Assembly (NCBI GenBank): GCA_051155755.1
Contig: DAXETY010000040.1
Location: 1 to 64,000, forward strand
DNA: 64,000 nt
Source: DAXETY01 sp051155755
Lineage (GTDB): Bacteria; Desulfobacterota; Desulfobacteria; Desulfobacterales; SG8-13
Direction of reading: 5' to 3'
Both the position numbers and the translations under genes were made by a program. Shown here piece by piece: positions 8,440 to 16,172 of the stretch. The notes beneath the pieces were generated by a model. That model worked only from the letters and a program-made list of their open reading frames with translations. It was not told the DNA's origin and did no database searches. How positions within the stretch are numbered: position 1 is the stretch's first letter; every line of letters starts with the position of its first letter.

Positions 8440-9840
8440 TTACCCGCTTCGGATGCGTGCTTCCACTTTTTTGACGTAGCCGTCGATGTCGCATTTGCGT
8501 TCCAGGCCGGAGGCGGCCATGTAGCGCACTTTACCGAAGATTTCGCGTTCTTTCCAGGCGCGATCGTGAACGCCGTAAATCCAGGCAACGCCGGTATACG
8601 AGTTCGGATCGCGGCCGTCCACAAAAAACCGGTTGTTGAGCATCAGGGTGGTGCCGAAGGCCTCCTGCGGCGTGCGGCTCCATTGCAGGATTTTTTTGCC
8701 CCAGTACATCCGCATGTAATTGTGCATGAAACCGGTGTGCAGCATTTCCTGCATGGCTGCATTCCAGTAGGAATCGTGGGTATTGGCCGAGGTCAGCTCT
8801 GCGACGCTGTACCGGTGTTCCCTTCGATCGCCGGCGTGATCCTCCAGGGTCTGCCGGGCCCAGCCGGGAATGCAGCCATAGTCATCATAACCGGGCGTGT
8901 AATACACGAAGTTGGCGGCCAGTTCCCGGCGCACGATCAGCTCTTCCAGGTAGGACTCGATGTTGGCCTTGCCGACTTTGCGGCCGTCGATATTTTGCAC
9001 CCGCAACGCCAGAAACAATGGCGATATCTGACCGAAATGCAGGTACGGACTCATGTGAGACACGTCGTCGGTCTGGGGCTGATTGCTGTGGTTGTCGTAG
9101 TGTTTCAGCCGCTGTTGGATAAATTCATCGAATCGCTTTTTGGCCTGCGAGGTCCCTCCGTAAAAAAAACGCGACACCGGACCCACCCTGCGATCGATGC
9201 GCATATCGGCAAGGGCCCCCTCCAGGTCGGCCGGGTCGAGGCCCTTCATGCCCATATCCAGGGAATCGCGCTGCAGCGTAACGCCGTGAAAGGGTTTGAG
9301 GTAATCCTTCAAGCGGCGCTGAATCCTGGGCCGGATCGTACGGGCGGCATATTCGTTTTTGTCACTGACCACCTCCAGCGGCACGACCACGTCGCTTTCC
9401 ACCTGGACCACCCGGCAGACCGCTTCGGCAGCAACCTTCCGGCGCCACTGCAGCTGGTGACGCAGATAACCGCGATCACAAACGATAATGGCGGCTTTGC
9501 GGCCAAGTGCAAGGGCAACCTCGGCCGGCCGGCCCCGGCGCAGGACAAAACGAATGCCGCGTTCCTGCAGTGTCGCAGCCGTTTCCCGCAGTCCTTCGAG
9601 CATGAAGGTGTAATGGCGCAGATTGGCATCCGGATAGTCGTCGGTCAGTCCGAATCCGACGACCACGGGCAGCTGGAGATGATTGGCCAGCTCGGCGGCA
9701 TACTCGAGGGCATGGTTTTCCTCGGCCCGCTGGGACTGCTGCATCCAGTAAAGGACATATTTCCCCTTCCGGATATCCCGGTTGTTGAGAACCTGGATGC
9801 GGGTGGGCTCGATGCTGGATTTCTCGGCGGTTGTATTCAT
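8440..9840 (-). CDS. phr: Class II deoxyribodipyrimidine photolyase
   Basis: A flavoprotein of 466 residues that repairs UV-made cyclobutane pyrimidine dimers with blue light. Features of class II enzymes are present: an N-terminal antenna domain beginning V-L-Y-W-M-Q-Q-S-Q-R-A-E-E-N-H-A-L, and the C-terminal FAD domain with F-F-V-D-G-R-D-P-N-S-Y-T-G and the W-I-Y-G-V-H-D-R-A-W-K-E-R-E-I-F-G-K-V-R-Y-M block. It is the first gene of the run that continues through desaturase, FAD protein, DUF1365 and the efflux pair. A terminator lies about 160 bp upstream, so its promoter should be between 9841 and 9997. Confidence 0.93.
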   Translation of the reverse strand: MNTTAEKSSIEPTRIQVLNNRDIRKGKYVLYWMQQSQRAEENHALEYAAELANHLQLPVVVGFGLTDDYPDANLRHYTFMLEGLRETAATLQERGIRFVLRRGRPAEVALALGRKAAIIVCDRGYLRHQLQWRRKVAAEAVCRVVQVESDVVVPLEVVSDKNEYAARTIRPRIQRRLKDYLKPFHGVTLQRDSLDMGMKGLDPADLEGALADMRIDRRVGPVSRFFYGGTSQAKKRFDEFIQQRLKHYDNHSNQPQTDDVSHMSPYLHFGQISPLFLALRVQNIDGRKVGKANIESYLEELIVRRELAANFVYYTPGYDDYGCIPGWARQTLEDHAGDRREHRYSVAELTSANTHDSYWNAAMQEMLHTGFMHNYMRMYWGKKILQWSRTPQEAFGTTLMLNNRFFVDGRDPNSYTGVAWIYGVHDRAWKEREIFGKVRYMAASGLERKCDIDGYVKKVEARIRSG

Positions 9841-9997
9841 CGTTCGCAGCGGAGCGCCCCGGCCGGAAGCTCGCTCCGGAAGGAAAACCGCATCATCGTT
9901 TCAAGGTGCCGTTGAATGCAGTCGCATTTCAATTGAGCGTTTCAAACTAGGTTTCAGTAAAATAGTAGGTGGATCCTGTCAACCTTGGCGGTGTAAA

Positions 9998-10031
9998 AAG
10001 AAAGCAGCGGCCTTCAGACCGCTGCTTTCTT
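9998..10031 (-). terminator. Rho-independent terminator (minus strand)
   Basis: A perfect 13-bp stem, AAGAAAGCAGCGG at 9998-10010 with its complement at 10019-10031, encloses an 8-base loop. Read on the minus strand the stem is followed by CTTTTTAC, a short T run. It lies 140 bp past the end of the small coiled-coil gene and separates it from the photolyase gene. Confidence 0.8.
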
Positions 10032-10168
10032 CTAAAATAATTGCAATCAACGACCACCTTTAAATCGGGTGGTTTGTATTTTCGGCCATAGGCCAAAATT
10101 GCAGAAGCACTGTTGTGCTGCTGTGTTGAACTTGCACCGGGTGCATCGCAGCCGGTTTAGGCAAAGAA

Positions 10169-10480
10169 TTAACCGGGAATCGAGACAGGGGCCGCTTTGC
10201 CGATTTCTTCCATGGTCTCTTCGTACTTGCCGCGCATGTCCACGTGAGCCTCTTCGATTTCCTTCTTCTGCGGGCTCCAATCGGACGGACACTCCACGCG
10301 CAGCTGGTTGACGCGGTCGCTTAATTCTTCGACGACCATGTGCAGGTCTTCGATCTTGGGCTGGATCTTCTCGCGTTCGGCGGTGCCGAGCTTGTCGAAT
10401 TTGCGATACAGGTCGTAGAGTTTGGCCTTCCATGCCGTGAGTTCACTTTCGATTCCGCTGCAATAATCTTTTACGTCCAT
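10169..10480 (-). CDS. Small charged coiled-coil protein, unknown function
   Basis: A 103-residue hydrophilic protein rich in Glu and Lys, with heptad-like spacing over most of its length (for example residues 10-70), so mainly helical or coiled coil. There is no signal peptide, membrane segment or cysteine pair. A strong Shine-Dalgarno sequence (AAGGAGG) sits just before the ATG at 10480, which supports translation. It lies between the SDR-DUF2867 gene and the photolyase, with its own downstream terminator, so it may be a separate unit. I do not recognise a family. An overlapping 128-codon minus-strand frame at 10047-10433 is a shadow without such a site. Confidence 0.72.
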   Translation of the reverse strand: MDVKDYCSGIESELTAWKAKLYDLYRKFDKLGTAEREKIQPKIEDLHMVVEELSDRVNQLRVECPSDWSPQKKEIEEAHVDMRGKYEETMEEIGKAAPVSIPG

Positions 10481-10672
10481 GAACTTCCTCCTTTCGATCG
10501 GAAATCATTTGAAATGGCGACTCGCCAGGGTTAAAAGAGGTGTAAAATTTTCCAGATGCTGTCAAAAACTACGATAAATTATCTACGAATCGGCAGATGT
10601 CAAGGCGCCGGATACGTCCCATACCGGGTTTGTTTCCAACGCATGGATCGGGCGACAGCGCTTGCCGACGGG

Positions 10673-12208
10673 CTATCGGGAGGAAATGCGGCACGCATCC
10701 CGATCCCCGGGATCGAAGGTCTGCGGGTCTTCTAGGATCGCTGCGCCGGCGGCCCCGGCGATGTCGGTGAGCAGGCGTCGAAAAACGGGCTTGTGCAGCG
10801 GTGCCACCAGTGCCCAGTAGGCCAGCCCGATGATACCGCGTGGCAGGAAGCGCAGCTGCAGCTGCAATTCGACTTCGCGCGGATCGGGTTGCTGAATTTG
10901 AAGTTCCAGCAATGCGCGGCCGGGCATTTTCATTTCAGCGGCCAGCAGAAGCCGCCGAGGCGGCTCCACCGCCAACACGCGCCAGAAATCCAACGCGTCG
11001 CCGACTTGCAGATCGGCGGGATGACGGCGTCCCCGGCGCATTCCAATGCCGCCTGCCAGGCGATCCACCGCACCCCGCAGCCGCCAGAGAATGTCGGTGG
11101 TATGCCAGCCGGTACGCCCTCCCAGGGCGCTGACGATCCGCCAAATCTCCGTGTTCGAACCTGTCATTCGCACACGGTAGGCTTCCCGGCGCACCGTGCC
11201 GCCGGCATAGGCGGCGTCTCCGCAGTAAGCCCATTCGGCCGTCAGCAGACCGTCGGCATCCCGCCAGCAGCTTTCCACCTGGTACTGCCGCTCACGCTCC
11301 AGGGCCTTACGGATGGCCTCCCGGCAGCCGACCAGACGGAGTGGAACCAATTCCCGAATCCGCTGCTCCCGACAGACCGCCGCGCTGGTCAGGCCCTCGG
11401 TAAGCGGCCGGGCGATTTCGGCCGGCACCGGTGTGATCAGGTGAATCCAGTAGGCGCTCAGTGTCGGCGTCAGCACGGGAACCGGAATCACCCTTCGACG
11501 CGGCAGACCGGCCGCTTCGGCATACAGGTCGATCAGATCGTGATAGGTCAGCACATCCGGGCCTCCGATGTCGAAGGTCCCGCCGATGGTCTCCGGCGTT
11601 TCCAGGCATCCTTGGATGTATTGCAGAATGTTGCTGATGGCGATGGGCTGGTTGGGCGAATGCACCCAGCGCGGCGTGATCATCACCGGCAACCGTTCGA
11701 CCAGGTAGCGCAATATCTCGAAAGAGGCACTGCCCGAGCCCAGGATCATGGCAGCCCGCAGGACCGTGCACGGAACGGCGCCGGCCTGGAGTATTACTCC
11801 GACTTCGTGGCGGGAGCGCAAGTGCTTGCTGAGTTCGGCTTCGTCGATGTCCCCCAGTCCGCCCAGATAAATCAAAAAGGTCAGTTTTGCAGACGCTGCC
11901 GCCGCCACCATATTATGGGCCGCCCGCCGATCGGCAGCTGCAAAGCTCTGCTTCTTGGCAATCATCGAATGGACCAGGTAAACCGCCGGACCGCAGCCTG
12001 TCGCGGCCGCTTTCAGGGAGTCCCGGTCGAGTACGTCACCCGCAACGACTTCCAGCCGCGGGTGTCGTCCCCAGGGACGGCAGGTAATTTTCTCCGGCGA
12101 GCGTGCCAGCGCACGCACCGAATATCCCGACTCCAACAGCCGCGGTACCAGCCGGCCTCCGACATAACCACTGGCACCGACAACCAATATGGGTTTATCC
12201 TGGTTCAT
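10673..12208 (-). CDS. SDR-family NAD(P)-binding protein with C-terminal DUF2867
   Basis: A 511-residue two-domain protein. Residues 1-310 form an atypical short-chain dehydrogenase (NmrA/complex-I-associated type) with G-A-S-G-Y-V-G at about residue 12 and Y-L-V-H-S-M near residue 78. The C-terminal ~180 residues match DUF2867, a START-like fold (R-L-R-G-A-V-D-R-L-A-G-G-I-G-M-R-R-G-R-R-H, then L-E-L-Q-I-Q and L-A-Y-W-A-L-V-A-P-L-H). The fusion is common beside photolyase and DUF1722 genes; its substrate is not known. It follows the DUF523-DUF1722 gene, separated by a 7-base repeat array. Confidence 0.87.
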   Translation of the reverse strand: MNQDKPILVVGASGYVGGRLVPRLLESGYSVRALARSPEKITCRPWGRHPRLEVVAGDVLDRDSLKAAATGCGPAVYLVHSMIAKKQSFAAADRRAAHNMVAAAASAKLTFLIYLGGLGDIDEAELSKHLRSRHEVGVILQAGAVPCTVLRAAMILGSGSASFEILRYLVERLPVMITPRWVHSPNQPIAISNILQYIQGCLETPETIGGTFDIGGPDVLTYHDLIDLYAEAAGLPRRRVIPVPVLTPTLSAYWIHLITPVPAEIARPLTEGLTSAAVCREQRIRELVPLRLVGCREAIRKALERERQYQVESCWRDADGLLTAEWAYCGDAAYAGGTVRREAYRVRMTGSNTEIWRIVSALGGRTGWHTTDILWRLRGAVDRLAGGIGMRRGRRHPADLQVGDALDFWRVLAVEPPRRLLLAAEMKMPGRALLELQIQQPDPREVELQLQLRFLPRGIIGLAYWALVAPLHKPVFRRLLTDIAGAAGAAILEDPQTFDPGDRDACRISSR

Positions 12209-12370
12209 CGAATGGTTCCATTGACCGAATGGAGTTCATGGTCTGGCCGTTTCCTTTTGTTCTCCGGAAAAACTTTTCCCAACGCCGGAACCGGCCGGCG
12301 CGGCGGCCAGCCCTGCAACCCGGCAGGCTTCCGCCAACGCGTATCACTTAAGCCATCGTAAACGGCAATC

Positions 12371-12430
12371 CGTAACCTGCAACTCGCAACCCGTAACCCG
12401 CAACGCGCAACCCGCAACCCGCAACCCGCC
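12371..12430. repeat. Tandem 7-base repeat array, CGCAACC type
   Basis: About eight units of a 7-base motif, consensus CGCAACC with variants CGTAACC, TGCAACT and CGCAACG, run without gaps and stop 4 bases short of the stop codon of the DUF523-DUF1722 gene. The array occupies the gap between that gene and the SDR gene. Arrays of the same period occur near argD, argB and hslU in this window. Confidence 0.9.
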
Positions 12431-12434
12431 TTTC

Positions 12435-13385
12435 TCAAGCATGGTTGCGCAGCTTCAACTCGACCGGATGCGGATTCAAGAATACCTGCTCCTGCAGGTA
12501 GGGCTGGCTGTATTTGCGCACGTAATGGTTGATCAAGGTCACCGGCACGACCAGGGGCACCAGTTCCTGCTGGTAACGCTCGATGAGCTCGATCATTTCC
12601 TGTTTTTCGTCGGCGCTGATGTCCTTTTTGAAATAGCCCATCAGGTGATAGAGCACGTTGACGTTTTTTTTCACCGTGGTTCGCAGGCGCAGGGCCTCGA
12701 CGAACTGAATCTCGTATTGCCGGTAGAGTTCGTCGATGGCCATTGTCTTTCCGGCCGCCACCAGTTTTCCCATGGCGCGATAGTGATTCGGGCTGTGGGA
12801 AAGCAACAGCAGTTTGTGGCGCGTGTGAAAGTCCACCAGTTTGCCCACGGTTCTGCGATCGGCAATCACATCGCGCCAGCGCCGCATGGCAAAGATCTGC
12901 TCGATGAAATTCTCGCGCAGTTTCGGATCGTTCAGCCGTCCGTCTTCTTCCACCGGCACCCGGGGGAATTGCCGGACGAATTCACGCGCAAAAATCCCGG
13001 TGCCCTGTTTTACCGGCATGCCCTGGTCGTTGTAAACCTTTACCCGGTAGAGTCCGCTGTTGGGGGAGTCTTTTTTGAAGATAAACCCGCACAGATCGGC
13101 TTCTTCCAATTGGCGGACCCGATTTCGGGCCCACTGCTGCATGTGGTCGGTGTGATCCACCTTGCCTCTGGTGGTAATCAGCCGCGGATCGTCGGGTTCT
13201 CCGACCAGCCGAAAGGTTTCCCGCGGAGTGGGGAAGCCGGCCTCCACTTCCGGGCAAACCGGTACGAATTCCACAAATTGCGAAAGCGTGTCGGTGATGA
13301 AACGCGAGCGGGAATGCCCGCCGTTCCACCGCACATTTTCGCCCATCAGGCAGGCGCTCACGCCGATTTTAATTGGACGCCCCAT
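12435..13385 (-). CDS. DUF523 and DUF1722 fusion protein (YbgA-related)
   Basis: A protein of 316 residues. The first ~150 residues are DUF523: M-G-R-P-I-K-I-G-V-S-A-C-L-M-G-E-N-V-R-W-N-G-G-H, then V-P-V-C-P-E-V-E-A-G, with Cys and Asp/Glu residues likely to bind metal. The rest is DUF1722 (H-K-L-L-L-L-S-H-S-P-N-H-Y-R-A-M-G and H-L-M-G-Y-F-K-K). In E. coli the DUF1722 protein YbgA is encoded next to photolyase phrB, and the fusion is a regular member of photolyase and DUF1365 clusters. The molecular function is unknown. It is probably the first gene of this minus-strand cluster. Confidence 0.88.
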   Translation of the reverse strand: MGRPIKIGVSACLMGENVRWNGGHSRSRFITDTLSQFVEFVPVCPEVEAGFPTPRETFRLVGEPDDPRLITTRGKVDHTDHMQQWARNRVRQLEEADLCGFIFKKDSPNSGLYRVKVYNDQGMPVKQGTGIFAREFVRQFPRVPVEEDGRLNDPKLRENFIEQIFAMRRWRDVIADRRTVGKLVDFHTRHKLLLLSHSPNHYRAMGKLVAAGKTMAIDELYRQYEIQFVEALRLRTTVKKNVNVLYHLMGYFKKDISADEKQEMIELIERYQQELVPLVVPVTLINHYVRKYSQPYLQEQVFLNPHPVELKLRNHA

Positions 13386-13648
13386 TTGATCTCCTCCAAA
13401 ATCATTTTACCCATCGTGTCCATCCCCTCTGGTTGGATTGGCACAACCTGAAACGATATTTCTCCAACATTTGGAATGCTCGGTTTCGGTTTGGGTTGCA
13501 CAAAGCTTGTACCTGTGAAATGATCTGCCGCGGATTTCAGCTCGCTTTTTGCTGAGCAAACTGCTTTCGAAGGCTTACTTCCCTCGCGCATGCGGGAGCT
13601 TTCGGTTCGCAGCGATTGATAACGGTTGCCAAAGGATTGCCGCCTGCA

Positions 13649-14089
13649 ATGGAACCATCGCCCCTGCTCGAACGAATTGTGAATCTCATTCAAAGCACCA
13701 ATCTGTGCGTCTTTGCAACGGTCAGCGACCAGCGGCCGCGTTGCTCTCTGATGGCCTATCTTGCAAATGAAGACGGCAGTGAAATTTACATGCTCACCGG
13801 CAAAGACTCCCACAAATATCGAAATCTGAAGCAAAATCGATCCGTCAGTTTGTTGATCGACAACCGCGGGGAGACCGCCCGGGAAAAAACCCTGGCATTG
13901 ACGGTAAGCGGTCAATACGAGCCCCGGATCGACGAGGAAAAACGCCGGTGGGCGCTGGACCGCCTTCTGAGCGCCTACCCGCATCTGAACGGACTGGCCG
14001 ACACCCCGGACATGGAGGTCATCTGCATTCGCGTCGAATCGTTTCTGCTTCTCGAAGGCCCCACCCAATCGCACTACGTCGAACTCTGA
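13649..14089 (+). CDS. Pyridoxamine 5'-phosphate oxidase-like flavin-binding protein
   Basis: A 146-residue split-barrel protein of the PNPOx-like group, which usually binds FMN, F420 or heme. It opens with an L-L-E-R-I-V helix, then C-V-F-A-T-V-S-D-Q-R-P-R-C-S-L-M-A-Y and Y-M-L-T-G-K-D-S-H-K-Y-R-N-L-K-Q-N, the standard ligand-binding strands, and ends with I-R-V-E-S-F-L-L-L-E-G. I chose the ATG at 13649, 12 bases after AAAGGA. A TTG at 13616 would add 11 residues but has no ribosome-binding site. It converges on ftsH with a 28-bp gap. Its ligand and role are not evident. Confidence 0.82.
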   Translation: MEPSPLLERIVNLIQSTNLCVFATVSDQRPRCSLMAYLANEDGSEIYMLTGKDSHKYRNLKQNRSVSLLIDNRGETAREKTLALTVSGQYEPRIDEEKRRWALDRLLSAYPHLNGLADTPDMEVICIRVESFLLLEGPTQSHYVEL

Positions 14090-14117
14090 CACCCGGCGTG
14101 ATTCGTCCTCGCACCCC

Positions 14118-15938
14118 TCAGGCGGGAGCGGCTTCCAGCTCTCCGGCCATGGCCTTGAGCTCATCGCCGGCGATGGTTTCTTTTTCCAGCAGCAATGCGG
14201 CGCCTTTTTCCAGCAGATCCCGTTTTTTGCGGAGGATGTCCAGAGAAGCGTCGTATTGCTGGTTGATGATTTCCTTGACCTCCTGGTCGATCAGCTCGGC
14301 GGTGGACTCGCTGTAATCCTTGGCACCCTCGTAGCCCGGAACGGGCAGATACCGGTTCTGCCGCTCCCGGGCGAAATACACCTGCCCGATCTTGCGGCTC
14401 ATGCCGTACTCTTTGACCATGCTGCGAGCAATGTCAGTGGCCCTGGAAAGGTCGTTGTGGGCGCCGGTGGAGATGTCTTCGAAAATGATCTCTTCGGCTG
14501 CACGGCCTCCAAGAAGGGTGGCAATGCGATTGAGCAGCTCGGTTTTCTTCATCAGAAACCGATCCTCGGTGGGCACCTGCATGGTGTAGCCCAGGGCGGC
14601 AATGCCCCGGGGGATGATGGTGATTTTCTGCACCGGATCGGTTCCCGGCAGGCTCAAGGCCACAATGGCATGGCCCATTTCGTGATAGGCCACGATTTCC
14701 CGCTCGCTTTTGTTGATCAGACGATTCTTCTTCTCCAATCCGGCCACCAGGCGTTCCACCGCCTCTTCGAATTCGGCCATCTCCACCTGATCCTTGCCTC
14801 TGCGAACCGCCAAAAGCGCCGCTTCGTTGACCAGGTTGGCCAGATCGGCTCCGACCATGCCGGCGGTCATCGCGGCAACGGCGGCCGCATCGACATCGGG
14901 AGAGACTTTGATGTTTTTCATGTGAACTTTGAGGATGGCTTCCCGGCCATTCTTGTCGGGGCGGTCCACCAGAATTTGCCGATCGAAACGACCGGGGCGC
15001 AGCAGGGCCGGGTCCAGAATCTCGGGCCGATTGGTGGCGGCCATCAGAATCACGCCCACCTGCGGGTCGAAACCGTCCATTTCCACCAGCAGCTGGTTGA
15101 GGGTCTGTTCGCGCTCATCGTGTCCGCCGGCCATGCCCACGCCCCGGGCCTTGCCAAGGGCATCCAGCTCGTCGATGAAGATGATGCAGGGAGCTTTCTG
15201 TTTGGCCTGAACGAACAGGTCCCGCACCCGGGCGGCCCCCAGGCCGACAAACATCTCCACGAACTCCGAACCACTCAGGCTGAAGAACGGAACGCCGCTT
15301 TCACCGGCCACCGCCTTGGCCAGCATGGTTTTTCCCGTGCCGGGAGGCCCGACCAGCAGGATACCCCGGGGCATTTTCCCGCCCAGGCGCGTAAATTTCT
15401 CGGGCTCTTTGAGAAACTCGATCACCTCCACCATCTCCTGCTTGGATTCGTCCACTCCGGCCACGTCGTTGAAACGAACATCGACCTCGTCTTCCATGTA
15501 AATCTTGGCCTTGTTTTTCCCCAGGCTCATGAATCCCTGCTGCTGACCGGTCATGCGGCGCATCATAAACATCCAGATGCCGACGAAGATCGCGATCGGG
15601 ATCACCCAGGAGAGAATGTCCCTGAAAAAGGTGGATTCGACTTCCCCTTTGAACGTCACATCGTTTTGCGCCAGCAGTTCGCTGATCTCCGGATCGACCC
15701 GCACCGTGCGAAACAGGGTTCCGGCCTTCATTTCCCCGCTGTCAGTGCTCAGCTTGCCCTGGATCTGGTTGGCCGATACCGCGACCTCGGCCACCTTTCC
15801 CTCTTGCAGCAGCTGCAGAAACTCGCTGTAGGGAATGGTTCGGATCGACATGGCCGAAAACAGCATGTTGTGAAGAATCAGCACGGCCCAGATGCCGAGC
15901 AGTACGTACCAGATCGAGAACTTGTGGTGTTTCTCCAT
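14118..15938 (-). CDS. ftsH: ATP-dependent zinc metalloprotease FtsH
   Basis: A membrane-anchored AAA+ protease of 606 residues that degrades misassembled membrane proteins and short-lived regulators. TM1 is at about residues 8-28 and TM2 at about 108-126, with a periplasmic domain between. The AAA domain carries G-P-P-G-T-G-K-T, I-I-F-I-D-E-L-D and R-P-G-R-F-D-R. The zinc site reads H-E-M-G-H where most FtsH proteins have H-E-A-G-H; the metal ligands are kept. Full length and apparently intact. It is transcribed alone, convergent with the PNPOx gene. A second, housekeeping FtsH elsewhere in the genome cannot be excluded. Confidence 0.96.
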   Translation of the reverse strand: MEKHHKFSIWYVLLGIWAVLILHNMLFSAMSIRTIPYSEFLQLLQEGKVAEVAVSANQIQGKLSTDSGEMKAGTLFRTVRVDPEISELLAQNDVTFKGEVESTFFRDILSWVIPIAIFVGIWMFMMRRMTGQQQGFMSLGKNKAKIYMEDEVDVRFNDVAGVDESKQEMVEVIEFLKEPEKFTRLGGKMPRGILLVGPPGTGKTMLAKAVAGESGVPFFSLSGSEFVEMFVGLGAARVRDLFVQAKQKAPCIIFIDELDALGKARGVGMAGGHDEREQTLNQLLVEMDGFDPQVGVILMAATNRPEILDPALLRPGRFDRQILVDRPDKNGREAILKVHMKNIKVSPDVDAAAVAAMTAGMVGADLANLVNEAALLAVRRGKDQVEMAEFEEAVERLVAGLEKKNRLINKSEREIVAYHEMGHAIVALSLPGTDPVQKITIIPRGIAALGYTMQVPTEDRFLMKKTELLNRIATLLGGRAAEEIIFEDISTGAHNDLSRATDIARSMVKEYGMSRKIGQVYFARERQNRYLPVPGYEGAKDYSESTAELIDQEVKEIINQQYDASLDILRKKRDLLEKGAALLLEKETIAGDELKAMAGELEAAPA

Positions 15939-16172
15939 TCTAACTCCCTTCTACATCGCGCCTTCTTAAACCAGGGAAAACCGATACCGGGCCACAGCGC
16001 AAAAAACAAGACCCCTGGATAGGGATCGAAACCGCCGGTTTCACATTTTTTTCGAATACTTCTTATCGCCTGCATCCAAGTAGTGCAAATCAGTACCCAG
16101 TGCAAACAAAACCTTTCGATGATCAAACCGCCCGGCTGCAGACCCTGCCGACAGCACCGGACGTTCAGGGCC

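Noticed and set aside
12205..12438. Minus-strand frame encoding a repetitive Arg/Cys-rich peptide
   Set aside because: It is only the translation of the 7-base array plus flanking sequence; period-7 DNA keeps all frames open and gives this type of product.
13358..14164. 268-codon minus-strand frame overlapping the PNPOx gene
   Set aside because: It is antisense to a clear PNPOx-like protein and ends within neighbouring genes; the plus-strand product has recognisable motifs.
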